A stretch of 64,000 bases of DNA from Croceicoccus bisphenolivorans (GCF_001634625.1 NZ_LRSE01000008.1:1-64000), one strand, 5' to 3'. Counted from the first letter of the stretch, positions 17,678 through 25,973 are shown. The notes: generated by a model from the sequence alone, not told the origin. A program made the numbers and translations.

Positions 17678-18394
17678 TCAGAACAGGCGGCTTATCGCGA
17701 TCGCCGCATAGCCGTCCCTGTCCCGCCCGTCGGTTTTACCCACCCCGCCCGACAGGCGAAGCTCCATGTTGCGGGCGATGGCGGTCGACGCGAACAGGCC
17801 CACGGCATGCCGATCGTAAGTCTCGTCACCCTGCAGGCTGCCTTCGACACCGATGCGGGTTTGCGAGGGCGCATCGAGCAGCGGGCCGAAACGCAGCTGC
17901 GTGTAATAAGCCTCGTCCCCGGCGCCGTAGGACCCGAACCAACCCAGCCGCCAGTTGTTGCCCAGCGCGCCATCGGTGGTCAGCGCACCGTCAACCCGCG
18001 TGCCTTCGCGCCGGTTCCCCGGGTCCGACGGATCGGTTTTCGTGTCGGTCAGACGCGGGCCTGCGGAAAAATTGGCCCAGCCCCACGAACCCGATGTCTG
18101 ATAGACGAGCGCCAGTTCAGCCGACTTGTAATCCGCCTTTATCCGCGTGCCGCCGCTATCATAACGGTATTCGCCCAGCGAAACGCTGCCCCGAACGGCA
18201 AGTCCGTTGCCCAGCGAAGCGCCGGGCAGCGCGACGACCGCACCGGCATAGGCGTTGTACCCGTCGCCGACGGTAGCACCGGCATAGGCCACACCATCAT
18301 CGGGCGCATCCTGCGCCATGGCAGGAGCGGCAAAACCAACGGTCGCAGCACACAGGATCGAGGCGGTGACGCCCGTCAAAACACGCAAACGCAT
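17678..18394 (-). CDS. bcsS: BcsS-like outer-membrane protein of cellulose/exopolysaccharide clusters
   Basis: 238 residues from ATG 18394, giving a signal peptide that ends APAMAQD. The mature protein is glycine-rich with regularly spaced beta strands: DGVAYAGATVGDGYNAYAG, a repeated GSVSLGEYRYDSGG-type pattern, SWGWANFSAGPR, and a C-terminal strand ending AISRLF with terminal Phe. This pattern matches the alphaproteobacterial family named cellulose biosynthesis protein BcsS, whose function is not well defined but which accompanies polysaccharide synthases. It is divergently transcribed from the PP2C regulator. Family assignment is by recalled pattern and should be checked by profile search. 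Confidence 0.65.
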   Translation of the reverse strand: MRLRVLTGVTASILCAATVGFAAPAMAQDAPDDGVAYAGATVGDGYNAYAGAVVALPGASLGNGLAVRGSVSLGEYRYDSGGTRIKADYKSAELALVYQTSGSWGWANFSAGPRLTDTKTDPSDPGNRREGTRVDGALTTDGALGNNWRLGWFGSYGAGDEAYYTQLRFGPLLDAPSQTRIGVEGSLQGDETYDRHAVGLFASTAIARNMELRLSGGVGKTDGRDRDGYAAIAISRLF

Positions 18395-18488
18395 CTGGTG
18401 GAAATCCCATCGAAAAGATCGCACTGCTCAAGAGCTTACAGCACTTTGCACTTTCGTCAGAGCATGCTGCTTCGTTATATACAGCAAT

Positions 18489-19748
18489 ATGGATGCTCGC
18501 ATATCGGCAAACGCGTCGGCGATGGAAAACGGAGCCACGGCAAACGGGATCGCCGAACCGGGCGTTCTGAAGGCACTGGTTGTCGACGATGACCCGATGA
18601 TGGCGGAATTTATCGCCATCGAAATGGAACGGCTGGGTTGCCGTGCCGAAACGGCGAACGACTTCGATGCCGCGCTTGGCATCGTGGCACGCGGTGTCGA
18701 CATGGTCGTCACCGATTTCCAGATGCCGGGGCGCGATGGGATGGAACTGGTTGCAGCCATTCGCGGGCGCGACCAGGCGGATGCTCCCCTGCACATCGTG
18801 ATGATGACCGCGCGCGGCGAGGAAGCGGTGATCCGCAGGGCCGTCGATGCCGGTGTTGACGATTTCCTCTATAAGCCGGTGGACCCGCTGCAACTGATGC
18901 TGGCCGTGGCCAGCGCGCGCCGGGCCGTGCGGCTGCACCATGTCATTCAGGAACGGAACGCGGCACTGGCCAGCGCGCACGATGCGATGCGCGACGCGCT
19001 GGCCCACTTGCAGGACGATATCGACGCGGCGGCAGGTCTTCACGAACGCCTGCTGCCCCGCCCTGAACGGTTGCCCGGCATCCGCGTCGCCCATGTCTAT
19101 AAACCGGCGGCATCACTGGGCGGGGATTCCATCGGCGCATCGGATGTCGGCAACGGGCGCATCATGTTCTTCGTGATCGACGTGCAGGGGCATGGCGTGC
19201 AGTCCAGCCTCGACAGTTTCCATTTCCATCACCGGTTGAAACAGATGCGGCCCACCGGCCCCGATGAACTGGCGCAAACGCTGGCCAGCCTGAACCGCGA
19301 GATACTGGAAACGGAAAGCGAGACGTATGCCACTGTCGTTGCCGGTCTGGTCGATCCGGCGGCCGGTCAAGGCTGGCTGATATGCGCCGGACACCCCCCG
19401 GCAATCCTGTTCGATGGGAACGTGCAATCCATCGTCGAGACCGGCGGCGCCTTCCCGCTAGGCTGGTTCCCTGACAGCAGCTACACGCCGACCCCCTTCT
19501 CCTTCGGGCCGCAGGCAAGGCTCGCAGTCTATTCCGACGGACTATCGGATTGCCGCGACCGGCGCGGGCGCGAACTGGGCGACGAAGGCATCGCCCGTCT
19601 GCTGGCGGAATGCCGGACACAGCCTATCGAAACCGTTGGCAGGATGGTGGAATTGACCCTGTCGCTGCGCGATGCCGATCCATCGCTGGTGGACGACATT
19701 TCGCTGCTGGTCATCGAGCCTGATCTGGGCGATAGGCAGGCGCCATGA
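18489..19748 (+). CDS. Response regulator with SpoIIE/PP2C serine phosphatase output
   Basis: 419 residues from ATG 18489; ATG 18522 is an alternative, and neither has a clear ribosome site. An N-terminal receiver domain (ALVVDDDPMM, phosphoacceptor in MVVTDFQMPGRDG, then FLYKPVDP) is followed by a short coiled linker (about residues 145-185) and a PPM/SpoIIE phosphatase domain with metal-binding motifs GGDSIGA, FFVIDVQGHG, AGHPPA, YSDGLSD and the C-terminal DDISLLV. Such RsbU-like proteins dephosphorylate STAS antagonists when the receiver is activated. Its stop codon overlaps the STAS gene start (ATGA), so it is almost certainly the phosphatase of that partner switch. Confidence 0.93.
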   Translation: MDARISANASAMENGATANGIAEPGVLKALVVDDDPMMAEFIAIEMERLGCRAETANDFDAALGIVARGVDMVVTDFQMPGRDGMELVAAIRGRDQADAPLHIVMMTARGEEAVIRRAVDAGVDDFLYKPVDPLQLMLAVASARRAVRLHHVIQERNAALASAHDAMRDALAHLQDDIDAAAGLHERLLPRPERLPGIRVAHVYKPAASLGGDSIGASDVGNGRIMFFVIDVQGHGVQSSLDSFHFHHRLKQMRPTGPDELAQTLASLNREILETESETYATVVAGLVDPAAGQGWLICAGHPPAILFDGNVQSIVETGGAFPLGWFPDSSYTPTPFSFGPQARLAVYSDGLSDCRDRRGRELGDEGIARLLAECRTQPIETVGRMVELTLSLRDADPSLVDDISLLVIEPDLGDRQAP

Positions 19749-20062
19749 GCGAACCCATCCTGATCCGCGTCGATCACGCACGCCTCGATGCCGCCGTCGC
19801 GCCTGCCTTCAAGGACGAGATCTCCGCTCGTGTCACTGCCGGTGAACGGCGCGTCCTGCTGGACCTTTCGGCGGTGCAGTTCATGGATTCGACCGGACTG
19901 GGCGTGCTGGTATCTCTGCTGAAACGCATGGGCGGCGACGGGAAGATCGCCGTAGTGGGCGCCGGTCCGGCCGTGCTGAAGCTGTTGCAGCTGACCCGGC
20001 TCGACACCCTTTTCACGATCTGCGGATCGGAAGACGAAGCGCGGGATGCCCTTCAGGGCTGA
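19745..20062 (+). CDS. STAS-domain anti-sigma-factor-antagonist-like protein
   Basis: 105-residue single STAS domain of the RsbV/SpoIIAA type. The conserved phosphorylation site is present: VQFMDSTGLGVLVSLL, with the serine (about residue 60) expected to be phosphorylated by the RsbW-like kinase next door and dephosphorylated by the upstream PP2C regulator. It overlaps the upstream gene by four bases and the downstream kinase gene by 17, so the three products are tightly coupled. No anti-sigma target or sigma factor gene is nearby, so the regulated partner may be a polysaccharide-synthesis protein. Confidence 0.92.
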   Translation: MSEPILIRVDHARLDAAVAPAFKDEISARVTAGERRVLLDLSAVQFMDSTGLGVLVSLLKRMGGDGKIAVVGAGPAVLKLLQLTRLDTLFTICGSEDEARDALQG

Positions 20063-20465
20063 TCCGCAGATCCGCGTTCCGGCCACCTTACTGGCCGTTC
20101 GTGACTTGTCCGGCTTTCTGCAGAAACGCTGCGCCGACGCCGGGATCGACGATAGCATCGCGCTGGAACTGGACCTCGCACTGGTCGAGGCGGCAAACAA
20201 CATCGTGCAGCACGGGCTTGGTCCCGACGAAGGCGAGATCGGCCTTTCGGTGGACTTTGCAGGCACGCAAGTAACCATGACGCTCAGCGACAATGGCCCG
20301 CCCGCACCGGAAGGATTGTTCGCAACGCCCGCTCAGGCACCGGACCACTTTGCCGAAAGCGGCCGCGGCATGATGATCATGAGCCAATGCGTGGACAGCA
20401 TCGAGTATCGCCGCGAAGGCGACGTGAACGTGCTTGTCCTGAAGAAGCGCCTACTGCCCCGGTAA
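20046..20465 (+). CDS. RsbW-like serine kinase / HATPase_c_2 protein
   Basis: 139 residues. GHKL-type ATP-binding boxes are visible: LDLALVEAANNIVQHG (N box), LSDNGPPAP (G1 box) and ESGRGMMIMSQCVD (G2 box). Proteins of this type phosphorylate and sequester STAS partners. It is the third gene of the PP2C-STAS-RsbW set, and its 3' end overlaps that of the convergent 51-residue membrane protein gene by 15 bases. No dedicated sigma factor is seen, so what it holds in check is unknown. Confidence 0.9.
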   Translation: MPFRADPQIRVPATLLAVRDLSGFLQKRCADAGIDDSIALELDLALVEAANNIVQHGLGPDEGEIGLSVDFAGTQVTMTLSDNGPPAPEGLFATPAQAPDHFAESGRGMMIMSQCVDSIEYRREGDVNVLVLKKRLLPR

Positions 20466-20606
20466 GGCTGCGTGTGCGGGGTGCGAACCGACCTCGTTCG
20501 TCAATGCCTCGTCCTCCAGGTTCACGACGATCACCGAAGTGACGATCATGATAGCCACGATGAGCAAGTGGCTACGCGCGCGGCGCAGTTTTTCGGAAAA
20601 CTTCAT
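20451..20606 (-). CDS. 51-residue single-pass membrane protein coupled to the GT2 synthase
   Basis: Short frame starting at an ATG that overlaps the synthase stop (ATGA at 20606-20603). The product has a basic N-terminus (MKFSEKLRRARS), one hydrophobic segment of about 17 residues (LLIVAIMIVTSVIVV) and an acidic tail (NLEDEALTNEV), giving a predicted N-in/C-out helix. The stop/start overlap strongly suggests translation with the synthase. I do not know a family. Small membrane subunits such as BcsF or Alg-type helpers that stabilise synthases are a possible analogy, not a homology claim. Its end overlaps the convergent kinase gene by 15 bases. Confidence 0.7.
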   Translation of the reverse strand: MKFSEKLRRARSHLLIVAIMIVTSVIVVNLEDEALTNEVGSHPAHAALPGQ

Positions 20607-22441
20607 GCCGGCACCGCGCCTTTCAAGTCAGCCTCGCGCTCTTCGGGCGGTTTCCAGAACGCCGCGCGCACCATCACCGACATCGCGAGAATGTTGTTGA
20701 GGCCCCACAGCCCGTTCACGATCAACCCGCCAAGGCTGTATCCCGCAATCCCCAGCGCCAACGCGCCCGCCGCCCATGCGATGGCCACAACGGTCACGAT
20801 GATGACGGCAACCTGCGGCCAGACGAGCCGGATGAAATTGCCGTCCTGCCGCAACTTGGGCGTTACCGGAAAACTGATCTTCTTGCCCCGCGCCACGGCC
20901 CATAGCGCGCCCAGCGAGATCGGGAAGCTGGAGAGGTAAGTCACCTTCCCCTTGAACCCCGAAAGCCCCCAGGTGCCCAGCATGAAGGCCAGCTCGTTCA
21001 GCACGAGGAACGGCAGGGCATGGCCGAAGAAATCGCCGGTATAGGCGGCGATCGGGGGGATGGCAGTGAACAGGTAGATGACCGGCGCGACAAGGAACAC
21101 CACGTTCCACAGCGCCGCGAAATAGGACCAGAACGTCGCGAGATACATGACCCGCTGGCCGAGCGACAGGCCGGGTTTCAGCACCGGGTTGTCGTGGAAG
21201 AAGATGTCGAGGCTGCCCCCTGCGTACTTGAAGCGCTGGATCGTCCAGCTTAACAGATCCTGCGGCGACAGCATCTTCGATTCCACTTGCGGATGCAGCA
21301 CCGTCTTCCAGTTCCGGTCGGTATCGCGGTGAAGCACGATCGTGGAATAGATGTCCTCCGACACATGGAACTTGTACGGGGTCAGCTCCTGCTCCTGCGC
21401 GGCCTGCCAGCGGGCCAGAACGTCGCCGCCGTCACCGCGCCGCCGCAGCAGACGATCAAGGCTGGACCGTTTCTCCTTTGACGCATTGGCGATCGCGTCG
21501 GCATAGGCACGCAGGGCGACGAACATCACTGCCTCTCGCCGGTGCACCGACCCCGCCCCGCAACAGAACGCGGCATTGGCGCCATTACGGCGGCGCTGGA
21601 TCACGTCGTAAAACATCGCCGGATCGTTGGCGAAAGGGTCTTCGCCGATGCGGATTTCTCCGGCCACCGCCTCGATCGCGCCGCCCAGCCCACGCCCCAG
21701 CGCACCGGCCTTGCGGCCCCAGACATCGCGCAGACGCTCTCCTTCCGGCAGGTCGTAGAACCATTGCGGGGTCTGCACGATGGCAACGTCCGGGTCGCGG
21801 AAATAACCCAGCGTGTTTTCAAGGATCGAGGGGAACGGCCGCGTGTCGGCGTCGCAAATGACGAGAAAGTCGGCGCTCGTCTGTTCCATCGCGTTGCGCA
21901 AGTTGCCCGCCTTGAACCCGGCGTTGCCCTCACGCGTGATGTAGTTCGCGCCTTCTTCCTGCGCGACGGCCTGCATCAGCGGACGGCTGCCATCGTCCAG
22001 CACGTGAACGCGGATATCGATGGGATGCGGATAAGTAATGGCCATCGCATCGCGGATGGAGAGGCGGACGATCTCCTCGTCCTCGTTATAGGTGGCGATG
22101 AAGACGTCGACCGAAATCGGCCGGTCAAGGTGCTCCTCGTCCAGCACGCAATCGGCGATATTGGCAGGGGCAGGTTCGCGCGGATAGTCGCGCACCTGCC
22201 ACAGGTTCGCGGTGAACAGGATCAGGCCGAGATAGGCGCACGTCTCCGCCATGGCCAGCGGGATCGCGAACCACAAGGCATCCGGATTGAGCGATGCCGT
22301 CCAACGCCAGTGGATGTAGATGGCACCGGCAATCAGCGAACAGAGCGCCATCACCTGCCAGGCGATCTCGACCGGGCGCGAATGTTCGAGCGGTGCGGGC
22401 GGGAGGCGGTCCTCGAACTTCGTGAAGTAGTAGTCTGGCAT
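20603..22441 (-). CDS. GT2 cellulose-synthase-like glycosyltransferase without PilZ domain
   Basis: 612 residues from ATG 22441 (GGGA nine bases upstream); ATG 22495 is an alternative. Two N-terminal membrane helices are followed by a GT-A domain: IATYNEDEE, VHVLDDGSRP, the DxD motif ICDADTRP (about 196-200), QTPQWFYDLP, CCGAGSVHRR and VSEDIYST in place of TED. The acceptor motif reads WTIQRFKYAGG where cellulose synthases have Q-x-x-R-W. At least five C-terminal membrane helices follow. About 40 extra, charged residues separate the CCGAGS and SED motifs. It ends without a PilZ domain, so c-di-GMP activation as in BcsA is not expected. It is a processive polysaccharide synthase of unknown product, operonic with RR, kinase and the small membrane protein. 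Confidence 0.88.
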   Translation of the reverse strand: MPDYYFTKFEDRLPPAPLEHSRPVEIAWQVMALCSLIAGAIYIHWRWTASLNPDALWFAIPLAMAETCAYLGLILFTANLWQVRDYPREPAPANIADCVLDEEHLDRPISVDVFIATYNEDEEIVRLSIRDAMAITYPHPIDIRVHVLDDGSRPLMQAVAQEEGANYITREGNAGFKAGNLRNAMEQTSADFLVICDADTRPFPSILENTLGYFRDPDVAIVQTPQWFYDLPEGERLRDVWGRKAGALGRGLGGAIEAVAGEIRIGEDPFANDPAMFYDVIQRRRNGANAAFCCGAGSVHRREAVMFVALRAYADAIANASKEKRSSLDRLLRRRGDGGDVLARWQAAQEQELTPYKFHVSEDIYSTIVLHRDTDRNWKTVLHPQVESKMLSPQDLLSWTIQRFKYAGGSLDIFFHDNPVLKPGLSLGQRVMYLATFWSYFAALWNVVFLVAPVIYLFTAIPPIAAYTGDFFGHALPFLVLNELAFMLGTWGLSGFKGKVTYLSSFPISLGALWAVARGKKISFPVTPKLRQDGNFIRLVWPQVAVIIVTVVAIAWAAGALALGIAGYSLGGLIVNGLWGLNNILAMSVMVRAAFWKPPEEREADLKGAVPA

Positions 22442-22502
22442 CAAGCGATCCCGTTTCGTGCCCAAATCGATATGGTGGAAAGTGCCTGAAGGCATTGAAT
22501 GT

Positions 22503-22868
22503 TCATGGGATGAACGCGGCGACCTGCTCTGCCAGCGTCATCGGGTCGAACGGTTTGGCCAGTACGCCAACTGCGCCCAGCGACAGGAAGTGGTCGCTTT
22601 CTCCCGGCTGCACCCGCGCGGTGATGAACACCACCGGTATCGCCGCGGTTTCAGCCATATCGCGCAGCCGGGCGAGCGTGGTCGGGCCATCCATGCCCGG
22701 CATCATTACATCAAGCAGGATGAGGTCCGGCTGCCACTCGCACGCAACCTCCAGCGCCTCTGCACCGGATGAGCAGTCGCGCACGTCCAGAGAAGGTTCC
22801 AGCTCCAGCGACAGGCAGACGATTTCGCGGATGTCGGGTTCATCATCCACGTAGAGCACCTTGGCCAT
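22503..22868 (-). CDS. CheY-like single-domain response regulator
   Basis: 121 residues, a receiver domain only: VLYVDDEPDIR (acidic pocket), LILLDVMMPGMDGP (phosphoacceptor Asp at about residue 52), VVFITA and LAKPFDP (conserved Lys). It has no output domain, so it works by protein contact or as a phosphate shuttle to the Hpt protein. Its start (ATG 22868, or GTG 22871) overlaps the stop of the hybrid kinase gene, and it precedes the GT2 synthase by about 60 bases. Confidence 0.93.
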   Translation of the reverse strand: MAKVLYVDDEPDIREIVCLSLELEPSLDVRDCSSGAEALEVACEWQPDLILLDVMMPGMDGPTTLARLRDMAETAAIPVVFITARVQPGESDHFLSLGAVGVLAKPFDPMTLAEQVAAFIP

Positions 22869-24973
22869 CACGCCCCCTTCCGCCGCTCGGCAAGGCGGCG
22901 GTCCAGCGTGTCGACCAGCGTTGCAAGGCTCGCCCGCGATTTCACCAGCACTGCATCGGCCGGCGCCGACAGCGACGTATCGTCATCCTGGGCGGTGAAC
23001 ACGACAATGGGCGTGTTGCGGCCATGCAGGGTGGGTATCAGGTCCTTCCCGTCTCCATCGGGAAGAGCATAATCGAGGATCACGATGTCGAAATGCCTTT
23101 CCGCCAATGCCGCCTTTGCGCCGGCAAGGGTCTGAACCGTTTCAACGGCATAGCGATCCTGCAACGAGTCCGCGACAAGCATTAGTACGTCGGGATCGTC
23201 CTCCACGTGCAGAACTCTCGGCGCGCCGCTGCGCGGTGCATAGGGCCGCGCGGTCCATGCATTGGCGGGCAGGTCGGTATGGAACGTGGTGCCCTCCCCA
23301 TCCACTGAGCTGAAGGACACCGTGCCGCCGTGACGGGTGACGATTTCCCTGACGATGGAAAGGCCAAGTCCGGTTCCGCCCTTCTGGCGACTGTCAGCCG
23401 AATCGGCCTGCGCGAACTTGCCGAAGATACGCGGACGAAATTCCTCCGGAATGCCAGCCCCCTCGTCGATGACATCTATGCGCCAGCGCCGGTCGAGCGG
23501 GGTGACGACGATCCGCACCGTCTGGCCCCGTTCGCTGAACTTGACGGCGTTGGAGACAAGGTTCGTCATCACCTGCATCAGCCGATCGCGATCGGCCATG
23601 ACCGAAGCGTTCGGCGAAACCGGCGCGAGAGCAAGCGAGACACCGTGGGCATCGGCATAGCCCTGATTATCCTCCACCACCTGTTGCAGGAATGTGGCCA
23701 GAGACGTCGGCTCCAACCGCATTTCCATCTTGCCGGATTCGATCTTCTCCATGTCCAGAATGTCGTTGATCAGCCGCACCAGTCGTTCGCAATTGCCGCG
23801 CGCGATCTGGATCAGGCGCGCCGCCTTGTCCGGCAAGCTGCCCGCCGCTCCGCCCGAAAGCAGCCCCAGCGATCCGGCGATGGAGGTGAGCGGCGTGCGC
23901 AATTCGTGGCTGACTGTCGACACAAACTCGCTCTTCATCTGGTCCACCCGCTTGCGCTCCGTCGTGTCGCGAATGATCGCAACGTAGATCGGGCCACTTT
24001 CCAGCGGCACCGTGCTGACCGCCACGTCGCAGGGGAAACGCGAATCATCGGCGCGCCGGGCCCACAGTTCCATCGTGCCGCCACGCGATCCCGTTTGCTG
24101 GCGGGCAAGACGGCGAACGAATGTCTCGCCATGCCCCATGTCCGGTGCAACTTCGAACAGCAGCCCGATGTCGCGCCGCAGCAAGTCTTGCGGGGCATGC
24201 CCTGTCATCTGCCCCGCTGCGCGGTTGGCACTTTCGATTGAGCCGGACGGATTGATGGTGACGATGCCGTCCTGCGCGTTTTCGAAGATGGCTTCCTGCC
24301 GCGCGCTGATGTCACGATAACGACGCGTGGCCGCATTTCGTGCGCCGGTTGCACGAAGGCTGGTGAGCACCGCAGTGAACAACAGCACGCCGAGGAGGGC
24401 GAAGAGCGCGAAGACGATGCGCCGAACTGCCGAACGCGATGATTGCGCCGCCTTTGCCCGGTCCGCCAGCAGCTGCGCCTCCGCCGCTTCGATAGCGGCG
24501 ATCTGGTCGCGAATGTCGTCCATCAGCGCCTTGCCACGCCCGTCTGCGACAAGCGCGATGGCATCGGCGCCATGACCGTCGCGGGCAAGGCCGATGGTGC
24601 GATCGACAAAGGCGAGCTTGGCATGGGAAAGTCGCTGCAACCGGTCCAGCGCCGCCGAACGTCCGGCACTTGCCTCCAACTTCCCGAACATGCCGTCGAG
24701 CCGCGAGCGGGCTTCGGAATAAGGCTCCAGAAAGTCCCGCTGACCGGTCAGCAGGTAGCCGCGCTGCCCAGTCTCCAGATCCTGGTGGATCGACAGCAGC
24801 GCCGCGATGTCGCTACGCGTTTCGATCGATTGCCGGACCAGCCGCGACAGTTCGGCATCGCGCTCGAACTCCGAAGAGACGAGCACGAAAACCGAAACGA
24901 GCGCGATCGGCGTGATCAGGATGACGGCGAGCCAGGCAGCAAGTTCGCGCTGGCCAAAAGACTGCAATCTCAA
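22868..24973 (-). CDS. Hybrid sensor histidine kinase (CHASE3-PAS-HisKA-HATPase-REC)
   Basis: 701 residues. Domain order: membrane helix 10-32, CHASE3 sensor about 38-175 (DLETGQRGYLLTG is characteristic), membrane helix 186-206, PAS about 225-340, HisKA with FVSTVSHELRTPL (His356), HATPase with NLVSNAVKFSE and GTGLGLSIV, and a C-terminal receiver with VILDYALPDGDG. CHASE3 senses unknown extracellular signals. The start is TTG at 24973, immediately after a stop in frame; a nearby second TTG is possible. It heads an operon with CheY-like protein, GT2 synthase and small membrane protein. The terminal receiver would pass phosphate to the Hpt protein. Confidence 0.92.
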   Translation of the reverse strand: MRLQSFGQRELAAWLAVILITPIALVSVFVLVSSEFERDAELSRLVRQSIETRSDIAALLSIHQDLETGQRGYLLTGQRDFLEPYSEARSRLDGMFGKLEASAGRSAALDRLQRLSHAKLAFVDRTIGLARDGHGADAIALVADGRGKALMDDIRDQIAAIEAAEAQLLADRAKAAQSSRSAVRRIVFALFALLGVLLFTAVLTSLRATGARNAATRRYRDISARQEAIFENAQDGIVTINPSGSIESANRAAGQMTGHAPQDLLRRDIGLLFEVAPDMGHGETFVRRLARQQTGSRGGTMELWARRADDSRFPCDVAVSTVPLESGPIYVAIIRDTTERKRVDQMKSEFVSTVSHELRTPLTSIAGSLGLLSGGAAGSLPDKAARLIQIARGNCERLVRLINDILDMEKIESGKMEMRLEPTSLATFLQQVVEDNQGYADAHGVSLALAPVSPNASVMADRDRLMQVMTNLVSNAVKFSERGQTVRIVVTPLDRRWRIDVIDEGAGIPEEFRPRIFGKFAQADSADSRQKGGTGLGLSIVREIVTRHGGTVSFSSVDGEGTTFHTDLPANAWTARPYAPRSGAPRVLHVEDDPDVLMLVADSLQDRYAVETVQTLAGAKAALAERHFDIVILDYALPDGDGKDLIPTLHGRNTPIVVFTAQDDDTSLSAPADAVLVKSRASLATLVDTLDRRLAERRKGA

Positions 24974-25265
24974 CGACGATCACACGGCACGGCCCGCAGT
25001 CACCTGACGCGAAATAGCCCGACCACCTTTCCGGCACTTCTTTTAGCGCAGTTTGCGCAAAACGGTCATGAATTTAATTATTTAGTGCAACTGGCAAAAT
25101 CGCTGGCGATGCACCGATGGTCCGGACAAGTACCTGAAAAGTCTCGCTATTAGCTTACAGCCCATTGAATCGCCGTGAAACGAATGGCCGATTGCCGGCC
25201 GCTCGCCGCAATTGGCACGCCGGATCACCGGTCTATGCAAACAGGAAGGCAAAGATTTGCAGGAT
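24974..25265. other. Intergenic region between the histidine kinase and tRNA-Met
   Basis: 292 bases with no gene. It should hold the promoter of the kinase-synthase operon. A TGCGC-AAAC-TGCGC direct repeat (minus-strand reading, about 25038-25053) is a possible operator. An AT-rich stretch lies around 25066-25088. No integrase gene is present at this junction, where one would be expected in an intact tRNA-integrated island. Confidence 0.45.
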
Positions 25266-25313
25266 TGGTAGCGGAGGAGGGACTTGAACCCCCGACACGC
25301 GGATTATGATTCC
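25266..25313 (-). repeat. Proximal copy of the 48-bp att-like repeat inside tRNA-Met
   Basis: The 3' part of the tRNA gene, from the anticodon stem to CCA, is identical over 48 bases to 16812-16859. The breakpoint at the anticodon arm is a usual crossover site for tyrosine recombinases. The pair delimits 8.45 kb. Confidence 0.85.
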
Positions 25314-25342
25314 GCTGCTCTAACCAGCTGAGCTACTCCGCC
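25266..25342 (-). tRNA. tRNA-Met (CAT), elongator type
   Basis: 77 bases including encoded CCA. Acceptor stem GGCGGAG/CTCCGCT, D-arm AGCTCAGCTGGTTAGAGC, anticodon stem-loop GCGGA-ATCATAA-TCCGC with anticodon CAT, and T-arm GGGGGTTCAAGTCCC. The sequence is that of the common alphaproteobacterial elongator tRNA-Met. An Ile(CAU) reading, dependent on lysidine modification, is not favoured by the overall sequence. Its 3' 48 bases recur at 16812-16859. Confidence 0.95.
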
Positions 25343-25414
25343 CCAAGCGAGGCTGGCCGGTGCGGTTCGCGACCGGCAGGCGCGCCTCTTAGGCATGTGC
25401 AGGTGCGCGGTCAA

Positions 25415-25954
25415 CTACCTGTGTGAACCACTTGCGCGAAATGGCCAGCGGCCTGCGAATTCCCATGGTCCGCCGTCGTAGAAATGCATCTCCAGCGCAG
25501 GGAAAGCGAAGATCTGCGGCGCTATCGTATCCGCCAGCTGCGCCTGCAACCGCCTTGCTTCGGGCGGCGCGACCTTGTTCTGGATCGTTACGTGCAAACG
25601 GGGGCGGTGCATGTCCTGTGCCGTCAGGGTGCCGGCAAAGCGATCGGCGATGCGATCCCTGATCGCGAGCAGCGCCCCGCTGTCGATTGCCAGTGCCGTA
25701 CCGCGGCCGAGTGAGGTCACGCCCGTCAGGATGGCTTCGGGCGGCGGGCAATCGCGCGCAATGTCCGCCAACAGGCGGCGCAGTTCGGCTTCGCACGATG
25801 GCGCGATGGCGTGGAACAGGGTGACATGGGCGGCCAGATGGTTCCGTTCCGGCGGGAAATGGGCCTGCCGCAACCGGTTTGCCATCGCGAACAAGGCAGG
25901 CGGCAGCGCTGCGGTCACGATGATCGGACGCGGCTTGTTCCCCTGCTGCATCAT
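25415..25954 (-). CDS. 2H phosphoesterase (LigT/2'-5' RNA ligase-like)
   Basis: 179 residues. The two catalytic HxT motifs of the 2H superfamily are present: AAHVTLFHAI (about residues 42-46) and RLHVTIQNK (about 120-124). Such proteins hydrolyse 2',3'-cyclic phosphodiester or related bonds in RNA ends or small nucleotides. It starts 19 bases after cysQ ends and is probably the last gene of the sulfate-activation operon, although no sulfur role is known for it. tRNA-Met lies 72 bases beyond its end. Confidence 0.82.
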   Translation of the reverse strand: MMQQGNKPRPIIVTAALPPALFAMANRLRQAHFPPERNHLAAHVTLFHAIAPSCEAELRRLLADIARDCPPPEAILTGVTSLGRGTALAIDSGALLAIRDRIADRFAGTLTAQDMHRPRLHVTIQNKVAPPEARRLQAQLADTIAPQIFAFPALEMHFYDGGPWEFAGRWPFRASGSHR

Positions 25955-25973
25955 TCGGGAACCGGGCGTCCGG

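Noticed and set aside
17678-22441. Complete bacterial cellulose synthase (bcs) operon
   Set aside because: BcsB, BcsC and BcsZ are not present and the synthase lacks PilZ, so calling it a bcs operon would be misleading.
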